Below the pieces are notes generated by a model. That model did no database searches. It saw only the letters and a list, made by a program, of their open reading frames with translations, and was not told the origin of the DNA. A program made the translations under genes and the position numbers. From contig NZ_JAQRMY010000003.1 of assembly GCF_028613635.1 (NCBI RefSeq), forward strand, positions 74,787-138,786: a DNA stretch of 64,000 nt, read 5' to 3'. This DNA is from Devosia sp. ZB163 (GTDB lineage: Bacteria; Pseudomonadota; Alphaproteobacteria; Rhizobiales; Devosiaceae). Below are positions 43,761 to 51,936 of this stretch, piece after piece (the first letter of the stretch is position 1; the number at the start of each line of letters is the position of its first letter).

Positions 43761-44939
43761 TCAGTAGCCCTGCCGCTTCAGCAGGTCGTTCGAGTGGATG
43801 TTGTGGGGGCCGATGTTCCGGATGTCGCGCTCGCCGAGCAGCGCCATCGTGGTGTCGGTTTCCTTGCGGATGATGTCGAAGGCCCGCGTCACTCCCGCCT
43901 CGCCCCCGGCGCCGAGGCCATAGAGCACCGGGCGGCCGATCAGCACGCCCCTGGCGCCCAGCGCCAGCGCCTTGAGCAGGTCCTGGCCCGAGCGGATGCC
44001 GCCATCCGTCAGAACTTCGGTCCTCTTGCCGACCACGTCGACGATCTCGGGCAGGACGCGGATCGAGGAGGGCGCGCCATCGAGCTGACGCCCGCCGTGG
44101 TTGGAGACGACGATGGCGTCGGCGCCGTGCGAGACCGCGAGCGCCGCATCCTCGGCATCGAGCACGCCCTTGACGATGACGGGGCCGCCGAAGCGGTCCT
44201 TGACCCAGCCAACCTCCTTCCAGTTGAGACGCGGGTCGAACTGCTGCGCGATCCAGCTCGAGAGCGAGCTCAGGTCGTCGACGTCCTTTGCGTGGCCGAC
44301 GACATTGCTGAAGGTGCGTCGCTTCGCGCCCAGCATGCCGAAGGCCCAGCCGGGGCGGGTAACGATCTGGGAGATCGAGTTGAGGTTTAACCTGGGCGGC
44401 GCCGACAGGCCGTTGCGGATGTCGGCATGGCGCTGGCCGAGGATCTGGAGGTCCATCGTCATGATCAGCGCGGAGCACTTCGCCGCCTTGGCGCGATCGA
44501 TCAGGCGCTCCATGAACGGCTTGTCGCGCATCATGTAGAGCTGGAACCAGAACGGCTTGCCGGTCGCCTCGGCCACGTCCTCGATGGAGCCGATGCTCAT
44601 GGTGGAGAGCGAGAAGGGGATGCCGAACTTTTCGGCCGCACGGGCCGCCTTGACCTCGCCGTCGGCGACCTGGAGGCCGCATATGGCGGCAGGGCCGACG
44701 GCCATCGGCAGGCTCGCCGGCTGGCCGACGAGCGTGGTCGCCAGCGAGCGGTTTTCCATGTCGACCGCGACGCGCTGGCGGAACCGGATGTGCTCAAAGT
44801 CGCTCTCGTTGGCCCGGAAGGTGCTCCCGGTCCACGAGCCGCTCTCGGAGTAGTCGAAGAACATGCGGGGCACGCGGCCGCGCGCCCGCTGCTTCAGATC
44901 GTTGATCGTCAGTGCTGCACTCAATCCGCTCATTGCCAT
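43761..44939 (-). CDS. FMN-dependent alpha-hydroxy-acid dehydrogenase (L-lactate dehydrogenase family), copy A
   Basis: 392 residues. FMN-dependent alpha-hydroxy-acid dehydrogenase fold with the catalytic His in SNHGGRQLDGAPSS, the FMN loop TDGGIRSGQDLLKALALGA and the N-terminal FFDYSESGSWTGSTF segment. It oxidises an L-2-hydroxy acid such as lactate to the keto acid, passing electrons to quinone or oxygen. It lies 40 bp downstream of copy B in the same direction and ends with the same LLKRQGY. The two proteins are clearly tandem duplicates with about two thirds identical residues by eye. Confidence 0.92.
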   Translation of the reverse strand: MAMSGLSAALTINDLKQRARGRVPRMFFDYSESGSWTGSTFRANESDFEHIRFRQRVAVDMENRSLATTLVGQPASLPMAVGPAAICGLQVADGEVKAARAAEKFGIPFSLSTMSIGSIEDVAEATGKPFWFQLYMMRDKPFMERLIDRAKAAKCSALIMTMDLQILGQRHADIRNGLSAPPRLNLNSISQIVTRPGWAFGMLGAKRRTFSNVVGHAKDVDDLSSLSSWIAQQFDPRLNWKEVGWVKDRFGGPVIVKGVLDAEDAALAVSHGADAIVVSNHGGRQLDGAPSSIRVLPEIVDVVGKRTEVLTDGGIRSGQDLLKALALGARGVLIGRPVLYGLGAGGEAGVTRAFDIIRKETDTTMALLGERDIRNIGPHNIHSNDLLKRQGY

Positions 44940-44979
44940 CCTCCTCCTCGGGGACTGAGCGGCAGAGGGTGCTCCTACC

Positions 44980-46152
44980 CTAGTACCCCTGCCGCTTCAG
45001 CAGTTCGTTCGAATAGATGTTGTGAAGTCCGACGTTCTTGATGTCGCGCTCGCCCAACAGGGCCATGGTGACATCCATCTCCTTGTTGATGATCTGGAGC
45101 GCACGGGTCACCCCGGCTTCACCGCCGGCGCCCAGCCCGAAGGCCATGGCGCGGCCGACGAAGGTTCCTTTCGCGCCCAGCGCGATGGCCTTGAGCACAT
45201 CCTGACCCGAGCGGATGCCGGAGTCCATCATCACCTCGGTGCGGTTGCCCACCGCATCGACGATCTCAGGCAGCACCCGGATCGAGGAGGGGGCGCCATC
45301 GAGCTGGCGGCCGCCATGGTTGGAGACGATGATGCCGTCGGCGCCGTTCTCGACGGCGAGGCGCGCGTCCTCGGCATCAAGGATGCCCTTGACCACGACC
45401 GGGCCGCCGAAGCGCTTCTTGATCCAGGCGATGTCTTTCCAGTTCAGCGTCAGGTCGAACTGCGTCGCCGTCCACTGGCTGAGCGAGGCGAGGTCCACCG
45501 CCTCGGTGACGTGGCCCGCGATGTTGCGGAAAGTGCGCCGCTTGGTGCCCAGCATGCCGAAGGCCCAGGCCGGCTTGGTGGCGATCTCGAACAGGAACTT
45601 CGGCGTGATCGGCGGCGGCGCCTTCAGCCCGTTGCGGATGTCCTTGTGGCGCTGGCCGAGGATCTGGAGGTCCATGGTGAGGACCAGCACCGGGCACTTG
45701 GCGGCCTTGGCGCGATCGATCAGCCGCTCGATGAAGGGCTTGTCGCGCATGACGTAGAGCTGGAACCAGAACGGCTTGCTCGTATTCTCGGCAATGTCCT
45801 CGATCGAGCAGATGGCCATGGTCGAGAGCGTGAAGGGGATGCCGAACTTCTCGGCAGCGCGGGCTGCCTTGATCTCGCCGTCGGCCGACTGCATGCCGGT
45901 CGAGCCCACGGGCGCGATGGCGACAGGCATCGAGACGGGCTGGCCCATCATGGTGGTGGCGAGGTTCCGGTCCTCGAGGTTCACGGCCACGCGCTGGCGC
46001 AGCAGGATCTTCTCGAAATCGGTCGTGTTCTGCCGATAGGTCTGCTCGGTCCAGGAGCCGGAGTCCGCATAGTCGAAGAACATCTTGGGCACGCGCCGCC
46101 GCGCCGCCTTCATCAGGTCTTCGATGGTGAGGTACTTGTCGAGATTGGCCAT
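44980..46152 (-). CDS. FMN-dependent alpha-hydroxy-acid dehydrogenase (L-lactate dehydrogenase family), copy B
   Basis: 390 residues with the same fold and motifs as copy A, including SNHGGRQLDGAPSS and the FMN loop DSGIRSGQDVLKAIALGA (copy A has TDGG at the first positions). It lacks the long basic insertion and membrane anchor of LldD relatives that are membrane-bound. It is the upstream gene of the pair; the TRAP importer at 38.5-41.8 kb could supply its substrate. Divergence is largest in the first 100 residues and around the central loop (PPITPKFLFEIATKPAW against PPRLNLNSISQIVTRPGW), where substrate choice may differ. Confidence 0.92.
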   Translation of the reverse strand: MANLDKYLTIEDLMKAARRRVPKMFFDYADSGSWTEQTYRQNTTDFEKILLRQRVAVNLEDRNLATTMMGQPVSMPVAIAPVGSTGMQSADGEIKAARAAEKFGIPFTLSTMAICSIEDIAENTSKPFWFQLYVMRDKPFIERLIDRAKAAKCPVLVLTMDLQILGQRHKDIRNGLKAPPPITPKFLFEIATKPAWAFGMLGTKRRTFRNIAGHVTEAVDLASLSQWTATQFDLTLNWKDIAWIKKRFGGPVVVKGILDAEDARLAVENGADGIIVSNHGGRQLDGAPSSIRVLPEIVDAVGNRTEVMMDSGIRSGQDVLKAIALGAKGTFVGRAMAFGLGAGGEAGVTRALQIINKEMDVTMALLGERDIKNVGLHNIYSNELLKRQGY

Positions 46153-46262
46153 GTGCGCCCCGAGGGAAATGCTGGCGCTTTCTAGTTCCGTGACATGTCA
46201 GTGGTCAATGAGACGTTGGGTGCGGCGGGGGTGCGAGGCACCCGTCGCCGGAGCGGAACCGC

Positions 46263-46485
46263 ACCATCGCATGGGGTCCCCGGGTCAAGCCCGGGGATGA
46301 CGGTGGGAGGAGTGGCGAGGGCGGTGCCACACCCTCGATGTCATCCCTGCGAAAGCAGGGACCCATTTCTCCACCGGCGCGGGCTGCGCGTTGGGTCCCT
46401 GCTTGCGCAGGGATGACAGCCAGTGGGTGGGCGCGATAGTGCCTCAGAATACCATGCGTGCTCATGCAGCCGACAGCCATGTGGC
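46263..46485. repeat. Composite palindromic repeat, copy 2
   Basis: The second copy of the block at 13826-14030: the same three alternating hairpins (GGTCCCCGGG/CCCGGGGATGAC; TGTCATCCCTGC/GCAGGGACCCA; TGGGTCCCTGC/GCAGGGATGACA) with conserved spacers, and the same right flank CCGACAGCCA...GGCTTCGG after a divergent insert. This shows that more than the hairpins is shared. It fills part of a 516-bp gap with no gene. Confidence 0.8.
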
Positions 46486-46489
46486 TTCG

Positions 46490-46640
46490 GGCACACCCCC
46501 TCCGAGCTACGCCAGGTCGCGTTGCTCCCAAGCTTTGCTTGCCTCCCCCGTCGAGGGGGAGGTGGGGCAGGTGGGTGTGGCGCGAGGGTGCCTGAGCCCC
46601 GGCCGGCACCCTCCCCTTGACGGGGAGGGTTGGGGAGGGG
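46490..46640. repeat. GC-rich palindrome cluster (CCTCCCCC type)
   Basis: Several C-run/G-run hairpins in a row: CCTCCCCC-GTCGA-GGGGGAGG around 46544-46564 and CCCTCCCC-TTGAC-GGGGAGGG around 46608-46628, with CACCCCCTCC and GGGAGGGG flanks. They are related to elements at 6200-6330, 14528 and 60761. The gap from 46153 to 46668 contains only repeats. Confidence 0.7.
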
Positions 46641-46668
46641 TGAGCGGCGGAGCGGGTGCCTGGGCGAC

Positions 46669-48678
46669 CTACGCTTCCAGCCACTTCACCTGTTCGGGCG
46701 TCAGCTTGATGTCGAAGGCGTTCATGCTGTCGTCGAGTTCGTGGAGGGTCCGCGGGCCGATGAGCGGGATGGACGGGAAGTCCTGCGCCAGCACATAGGC
46801 GAGGGCGACGTGGATCGGGTTCTTGCCGAGCTTTCCGGCCAGCTCGATCGCGCGGTCGCGGCGGGCGAAGTTGCGGTCGTTGTACCAGACGCGGACCATC
46901 TCCTCGCTGTCGCGCTTGTCCCGGCCGGCGCGGTCGGTGAAGAAGCCGCGGGCCTGGCTCGACCAGGAGAAGTTGGGGATCTGGCGATCCTTCAGCCACT
47001 GCTTCCACTCGTCGGTCGAGGAGGTGACGCAGCCGGCCCAGATCGGGTCGAGCATCTCGGCGAGAGCGAAGTTGTTCGAGAGCGCCCCCGGCCGCTGCTT
47101 GCCGTGCTTGTCGGCATAGGCAATGGCCTCGTCGAAGCGCTCCCTGGTCCAGTTCGAGCCGCCGAACGGCCCGCGGATGCGGCCCTTCTTGACCTCGGCA
47201 TCCATGGCGTCGACGAACTCGCCGACCGGGACATCGAGATTGTCGCGGTGCATGAAGTAGACGTCGACATAGTCGGTCTGCAGCCGGTCGAGCGACTGGG
47301 TGAGCTGCTTGGAAATGACGTCGGGGTAGACGAGGGGGCTATGGGCGCCCTTGCCGATCACCACGGCCTGCTCGCGCACGCCGCGCGACTTCTGCCACTC
47401 GCCGAAGAGCTTTTCGGTGTAGCCGCCGGCATAGATGAAGGCGGTGTCGAAGATGTTGCCGCCGCGCTCGAAGAAGGCATCGAGCAGGATCGCGCCCGAG
47501 GGGAAGGTGCGGAAGTCCTCGAAGCCCAGCGCCACCGAGGAGGCGGGCTTCTGCACGCCCGGGATGGTGCGCTTGGGGATCACCGTGCCGCCCGACTTCA
47601 GGGGCCGGCCGGAGAGGGTGTGGACGCGCTTGATCGACTTTTCGACCGCGTACTCGATGCCGGCGTCGGAGCGCCACTTGTCGAGCACGCGGGCATTGCC
47701 GAGGCTGTCGGCCCAGGTCATGCCCGGGGCGGTGAATTCCTGCCGGCCGGCGAGGATCGCCTCGGCCACGGCATCGGCCTCGAAGGCGTAGAGGTGGCGC
47801 TGCTTGCCGACGCTCACCGTTTCGCGGCTGCCGTCCTTCCTGATGATGTCGATCTTGCCGTCGCCGCCGGCGCGGTCGCCGTTGGCGAACCAGAAGTCCG
47901 GCACTTCGATCGTGCCTTCGGAGCCGAAGATGCGGGCGACGTTGTCGAGGTTGGCCATGATGGCGCAGCTCACCTGGGCGGTGATGCCGTTCTCGAACAC
48001 CAGCACGGCGGCCGCCGTGTTGTCGGTGCCTTCGGGGTTGAGCGCAGCGGTGCCAACGACCTTGACCGGGTCGAGGAAGGGCTTGCCCGCCGCGGCGCCG
48101 GCGACGAAGCGGACGAAGGAAACGGGGTAGCCGCCGACATCGAGGATGCCGCCGCCCGCGTGCTCGGACGCGAACAGCCGGTGGTTTGCGTCAAAGCGCG
48201 ACATCTGGAAGCCGAAGCTCGACGAGATGAAGCGGACCTCGCCGATGGCGCCGGAATTGATCAGTTCCCAGATCTTCTGGGTCTGGGGGTGGAGGCGGTA
48301 CATGAAGGCTTCGGCGGCGAAGGTGCCGGCCTTGCAGTGCGCGTGGATGATGGCGTCGACCTCGAAGGCCGAGAGCGCCATGGGCTTTTCGATCAGCACA
48401 TGCTTGCCGGCCTCGGCGGCCTTGATCGCCCATTCGGCGTGGCCCGGGTGCGGGGTCGCGATGTAGATCGCGTCGACGTCGGGGTCCCTCAGGATCGCCT
48501 CATAGCCATCGAGGATGCGGGCCTCGGGGAAATCGGTCTTGAGGCTTGCCTTGCCAGGATTGCGGGTGGCGATGGCCTCGAGCTTGCCCAGCTTGCTGTC
48601 GAGCACGCCGCGGCGGAAATCCCTGGCGATAGCGCCCGGGCCGATGATCCCCCAGCGGATTGGGGCCTTGATAGTCAT
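46669..48678 (-). CDS. Gfo/Idh/MocA oxidoreductase fused to an aldo/keto reductase
   Basis: 669 residues, with no break in frame between the two enzymes. Residues 1 to about 335 are a GFO/IDH/MocA domain (Rossmann RWGIIGPGAIARDF, catalytic LIEKPMAL, GGGILDVGGYPVSFVRF). Residues about 345-669 are an aldo/keto reductase with the AKR Asp-Tyr pair in NIFDTAFIYAGG, the catalytic Lys in VIGKGAH and the His in VYFMHRDN. Two NAD(P)-linked oxidoreductases in one chain suggest sequential redox steps on one sugar. It is the last gene of the leftward sugar ABC operon. A fusion by frame error is unlikely since both domains are intact. Confidence 0.93.
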   Translation of the reverse strand: MTIKAPIRWGIIGPGAIARDFRRGVLDSKLGKLEAIATRNPGKASLKTDFPEARILDGYEAILRDPDVDAIYIATPHPGHAEWAIKAAEAGKHVLIEKPMALSAFEVDAIIHAHCKAGTFAAEAFMYRLHPQTQKIWELINSGAIGEVRFISSSFGFQMSRFDANHRLFASEHAGGGILDVGGYPVSFVRFVAGAAAGKPFLDPVKVVGTAALNPEGTDNTAAAVLVFENGITAQVSCAIMANLDNVARIFGSEGTIEVPDFWFANGDRAGGDGKIDIIRKDGSRETVSVGKQRHLYAFEADAVAEAILAGRQEFTAPGMTWADSLGNARVLDKWRSDAGIEYAVEKSIKRVHTLSGRPLKSGGTVIPKRTIPGVQKPASSVALGFEDFRTFPSGAILLDAFFERGGNIFDTAFIYAGGYTEKLFGEWQKSRGVREQAVVIGKGAHSPLVYPDVISKQLTQSLDRLQTDYVDVYFMHRDNLDVPVGEFVDAMDAEVKKGRIRGPFGGSNWTRERFDEAIAYADKHGKQRPGALSNNFALAEMLDPIWAGCVTSSTDEWKQWLKDRQIPNFSWSSQARGFFTDRAGRDKRDSEEMVRVWYNDRNFARRDRAIELAGKLGKNPIHVALAYVLAQDFPSIPLIGPRTLHELDDSMNAFDIKLTPEQVKWLEA

Positions 48679-48742
48679 GGTCGTCTCCTCGATGGTCGGA
48701 AGCCCGCGCCGAATGCGTTGCCGGTGCGGGCGAAAGGTAGGT

Positions 48743-49615
48743 CTACTTCACCGCGCCCAGCATGCCTTCGACGAAGCGGCGCTGGAGCAGGAAGAAGATG
48801 ATGAGGGTGGGCAGGGTGGCGAGGATGGTCCCGAACAGGATCATCCCGAAGTCGGGCGTGTACGACGAGGTCAGCGACGAGATGACGAGCGTCGCCGTCT
48901 TCTGCTCGGGCTTGTTGAGGACGATCAGCGGCCAGAGATAGTTGTTCCAGTTGGCCATGAACACGATGATGATGGCCGCCGCGTAGGTCGAGCGCATCGT
49001 GGGCAGGTAGATGTAGAAGAAGATCTGCCACTCGTTGAGCCCATCGACCCGCGCCGCGTCGCGCAACTCGCCCGGGAATGCCTTCGTCGCCTGGCGGAAG
49101 TAGAAGATGATGAAGATCGAGGCAATGCCGGGCAGGACGACTGCCGCGACGGTGCCCACGAGCTTGAACTGCGAGATCATCACGAACAGCGGCACCATCA
49201 GCGCCGCGAACGGGATCGAGAGCAGCAGCAGCATGAGGCCAAAGATGCGCTCGCGGAACCGCGACCGGAACATCTCGAACCCGTAGCCGGCGAGGGACGA
49301 GATCGCGAGCGTCAGAACGGTGCCGACAAGGGCGATGAAGGCCGAGTTCCAGAAGATGCGCGGCGCGTCGACGGTGGTGAAGAAATTGGTGGCATTGACG
49401 AGCAGCTGGTCGCCGAACGTCGCCTTGCCGATACCGATGTCGACCGAGCGGTTCGTTGCGCCCACGACCATCCAGAAGAACGGGAAGATCGAGACGAACG
49501 CCGCCAGGCTCAGCAGCAGGTAGGTGATTGCGCGGCCGACGTAGTGCGGAACCTTGAACGAGCCCGTACGGGGCTCGGCACGGGATGTCGCAAGGGGAAG
49601 GGCCTGGTCGGTCAT
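48743..49615 (-). CDS. Carbohydrate ABC transporter permease (MalG-like), second system
   Basis: 290 residues with about six membrane helices and the EAA loop DAARVDGLNEWQIFFYIYLP. CUT1-type MalG partner. Its start overlaps the other permease gene by four bases. No ATPase gene lies in this operon, so a shared ATPase is needed; the MalK/UgpC-type one at 4330-5331 is a candidate in the window. Confidence 0.93.
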   Translation of the reverse strand: MTDQALPLATSRAEPRTGSFKVPHYVGRAITYLLLSLAAFVSIFPFFWMVVGATNRSVDIGIGKATFGDQLLVNATNFFTTVDAPRIFWNSAFIALVGTVLTLAISSLAGYGFEMFRSRFRERIFGLMLLLLSIPFAALMVPLFVMISQFKLVGTVAAVVLPGIASIFIIFYFRQATKAFPGELRDAARVDGLNEWQIFFYIYLPTMRSTYAAAIIIVFMANWNNYLWPLIVLNKPEQKTATLVISSLTSSYTPDFGMILFGTILATLPTLIIFFLLQRRFVEGMLGAVK

Positions 49616-50496
49616 TTGCTGCGATCCCGTGCGATGACGAACTGCGCGAAGCTCAGGACGGCGACGAGCAGGACGATGACCCAGGACACCGTGGCCGAGT
49701 AGCCGAAGCTGGGCATGAACTTGAAGGTCAGGTTGTAGATGTACAGCGAGAGCGTGAGCGTCGAGTCCGACGGGCCGCCCTGGGTGATGTTGTTGACCTC
49801 GTCAAACAGCTGCAGGGTGCCGATGGTCGAAATAATGGTGGTGAACAGGATCACCGGCTTCAGCATCGGCACGGTGATGTACCAGAAGCGGTGCCAGCCG
49901 GAGGCGCCGTCGATGCGGGCGGCTTCGTAGATCGACCGGTCGACGTTCTGCAGCGCCGCCAGGTAGAAGACCATGTTGTAGCCGGTCCAGCGCCAGGTGA
50001 TGGCGATGATGATGAGGATCTTGGCCCAGAACGGATCCTGCAGCCAATGGATCGGCTCCTGGATGATCCAGAGCCCCATCAGCATCTTGTTGACGATGCC
50101 ATCGGTGGCGAACATCGACTTGAACAGGGTCGAATACGCGATCAGCGAGGTGACGCAGGGCAGGAAGATCGCGGTCCGAAAGAAGCCGCGGAAGCGCAGC
50201 TTGGGGTCGTTGAGCGCCACTGCCGCAAGGAGCGCGAGGCCGATCATGATCGGTACTTGCACCACGAGGAAGGTCAGCGTGTTGACCAGCGCCCGGATGA
50301 AGACCGGGTCCTTGGTCAGGCGGATAATGTTGGCGAAACCGCCGAAACTGAAGTTCATCCCCTTGCCGACCTGGAAGCTCATCCAGAGCGACCACAGGAT
50401 CGGATAGAGCATGAAGATGCCGAGCAGCACGAGGGCGGGCGCGATGAACGTCCAGCCGGCTATGTGCTCGGTTCGGCCAAGTCTTGCGTTTGCCAT
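49612..50496 (-). CDS. Sugar ABC transporter permease (MalF-like), second system
   Basis: 294 residues with about six membrane helices and the EAA loop EAARIDGASGWHRFWYITVP. It is the first permease after the binding-protein gene. Another ABC-operon hairpin (50537-50558) lies between its start and the binding-protein stop. It overlaps the second permease gene by four bases. Confidence 0.93.
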   Translation of the reverse strand: MANARLGRTEHIAGWTFIAPALVLLGIFMLYPILWSLWMSFQVGKGMNFSFGGFANIIRLTKDPVFIRALVNTLTFLVVQVPIMIGLALLAAVALNDPKLRFRGFFRTAIFLPCVTSLIAYSTLFKSMFATDGIVNKMLMGLWIIQEPIHWLQDPFWAKILIIIAITWRWTGYNMVFYLAALQNVDRSIYEAARIDGASGWHRFWYITVPMLKPVILFTTIISTIGTLQLFDEVNNITQGGPSDSTLTLSLYIYNLTFKFMPSFGYSATVSWVIVLLVAVLSFAQFVIARDRSK

Positions 50497-50536
50497 GCCA
50501 ACTCCCCCGACAGGCTACCATACAACAGCTGCCGGC

Positions 50537-50558
50537 CGCACTCCGGCAGGGGAGTGCG
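50537..50558 (-). terminator. Hairpin after the second CUT1 binding-protein gene
   Basis: CGCACTCC and GGAGTGCG form a perfect 8-bp stem with a 6-base loop between the binding-protein stop and the first permease start. The position matches the hairpins at 7303-7342 and 20546-20571 in the other two sugar operons. Confidence 0.65.
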
Positions 50559-50606
50559 ACCGCCGAACGGGAGGAGGCGGGGCGTATCGCCCAGCCTCCG
50601 GGCCCG

Positions 50607-51887
50607 TTACTGCATCTGCTGGCTGGCCTGGTCGTTGATGGCCTTGAGCGCTTCGTCGACGCTGCCGCCCTTGACGACGGTCGGGAGCTGGGCAACCACG
50701 GCCGAGTCAACTTCGGCGGTGTAGATGCCGTAGTCGATGGCCGGGATCTTGGCCTGCCATTCGGAGAAGTTCGCCCACACCGGCTGGCCGCCGAAGAAGT
50801 CGTCCGAAGCCTTGTAGGCCTCGCCGGCCGAAGCCGGGAGCCAGGTGCTGAACGCGCCCTGGCCGACGAGGATCTTCTGGTAGAAATCGACGTCGGTGGC
50901 CCAGACGGACTTCAGGAAGTCGACGGCGGCGTCCTTGCCGGCGCCCGACGAGAGGACGTACCAGCTCGAGCCCCCTTCGTTCGAGTAGCCGGTGGCGCCT
51001 TCGACGCCCTCGAGCTTCGGGATGGGAGCGACGCCCCACTTGCCGGCCTGGTCGGGCTGCGACTTGATGGTGCCGGTCATCCACACGCCATTGAGGGCGA
51101 CAGCGGTCTCACCCGAGGTGAAGGCGCCGGTGAATTCGGTCCAGCCGGAGGCGGGCTTGACGATATCGGCCTGCCAGATCTTGGCGTAGGTCTCGAGTGC
51201 GGCCTTCAGCGGCTTGTTGTCGACGATGTTGAGGGTGCCGTCGGCGTTGAAGTACCAGGCGCCGGCCGACTGCATCATGACGCGGATCAGGCCGCTGCCG
51301 TTGAGGTCGAGGGCGATGAGGTTGTGGCCGGTCTTGGCCTTCACGTCCTTGCCGATCTGGATGAACTTGTCCCAGGTCAGGTCCTGCAGAGCGTCGGCTT
51401 CGTAACCCGCTTCCTTGAGGTAGTCGGCGCGGTAGAAGAGGCCGGTAACGCCCGAGTCGAAGGGCAGCGAGTACGACTTGCCGTCGTGCGTGGCAGCCGC
51501 GACCTTGTAGGGCGCGAACTGGGTCATATCGATCGAGTCCGACAGCGGAACGAAGGCGCCGGGGAAGGACTGCAGGTACTTCTGCGCCACGTCGTCCTGG
51601 ATCAGCACGATGTCGGGCAGGCCGGTGGTGTCACCGGCGAGCAGCTGGGTCTGCAGCTTCTGGCGGATATCCTCCTGCTGCATGCTGTCGTCGATCTTGA
51701 TGTTCACATCCGGATGCGACGGGGCATAGCGCGACGCGGCTTCCTTCATGGCAGCGCCGTTGAAATTGGTATCCCAGGCCCAGACGGTGACGTCGACGGC
51801 CATGGCCGCGGTCATGGTGAGCATGGAAACGCCGGCAGCGGCGGCAATGGCCAGCGCGTGGCGCCACCCCGAAGTATTGCTAGACAT
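50607..51887 (-). CDS. Sugar ABC transporter substrate-binding protein, second CUT1 system
   Basis: About 426 residues from the ATG at 51885-51887, which has GGGAGGA upstream. The signal region MSSNTSGWRHALAIAAAAGVSML... ends near ALA/AVD. The mature part is a family-1 solute-binding fold (VDVTVWAWDTNFNGAAMKEA at the start, GEGGSSWYVLSSGAG-like hinge region). It is the first gene of the leftward operon controlled from the shared AraC region. The ligand is unknown; the oxidoreductase fusion downstream suggests a polyol, inositol-like or amino-sugar substrate. Confidence 0.93.
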   Translation of the reverse strand: MSSNTSGWRHALAIAAAAGVSMLTMTAAMAVDVTVWAWDTNFNGAAMKEAASRYAPSHPDVNIKIDDSMQQEDIRQKLQTQLLAGDTTGLPDIVLIQDDVAQKYLQSFPGAFVPLSDSIDMTQFAPYKVAAATHDGKSYSLPFDSGVTGLFYRADYLKEAGYEADALQDLTWDKFIQIGKDVKAKTGHNLIALDLNGSGLIRVMMQSAGAWYFNADGTLNIVDNKPLKAALETYAKIWQADIVKPASGWTEFTGAFTSGETAVALNGVWMTGTIKSQPDQAGKWGVAPIPKLEGVEGATGYSNEGGSSWYVLSSGAGKDAAVDFLKSVWATDVDFYQKILVGQGAFSTWLPASAGEAYKASDDFFGGQPVWANFSEWQAKIPAIDYGIYTAEVDSAVVAQLPTVVKGGSVDEALKAINDQASQQMQ

Positions 51888-51936
51888 GAATTCCTCCCTT
51901 TTCGTTTGGCTCACCTTTGGTAAGCGTGGTTAGGAT

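Noticed and set aside
46630-48801. 723-residue open frame opposite the MocA-aldo/keto reductase gene
   Set aside because: Same antisense shadow pattern; the minus-strand frame has all catalytic motifs of two enzyme families.
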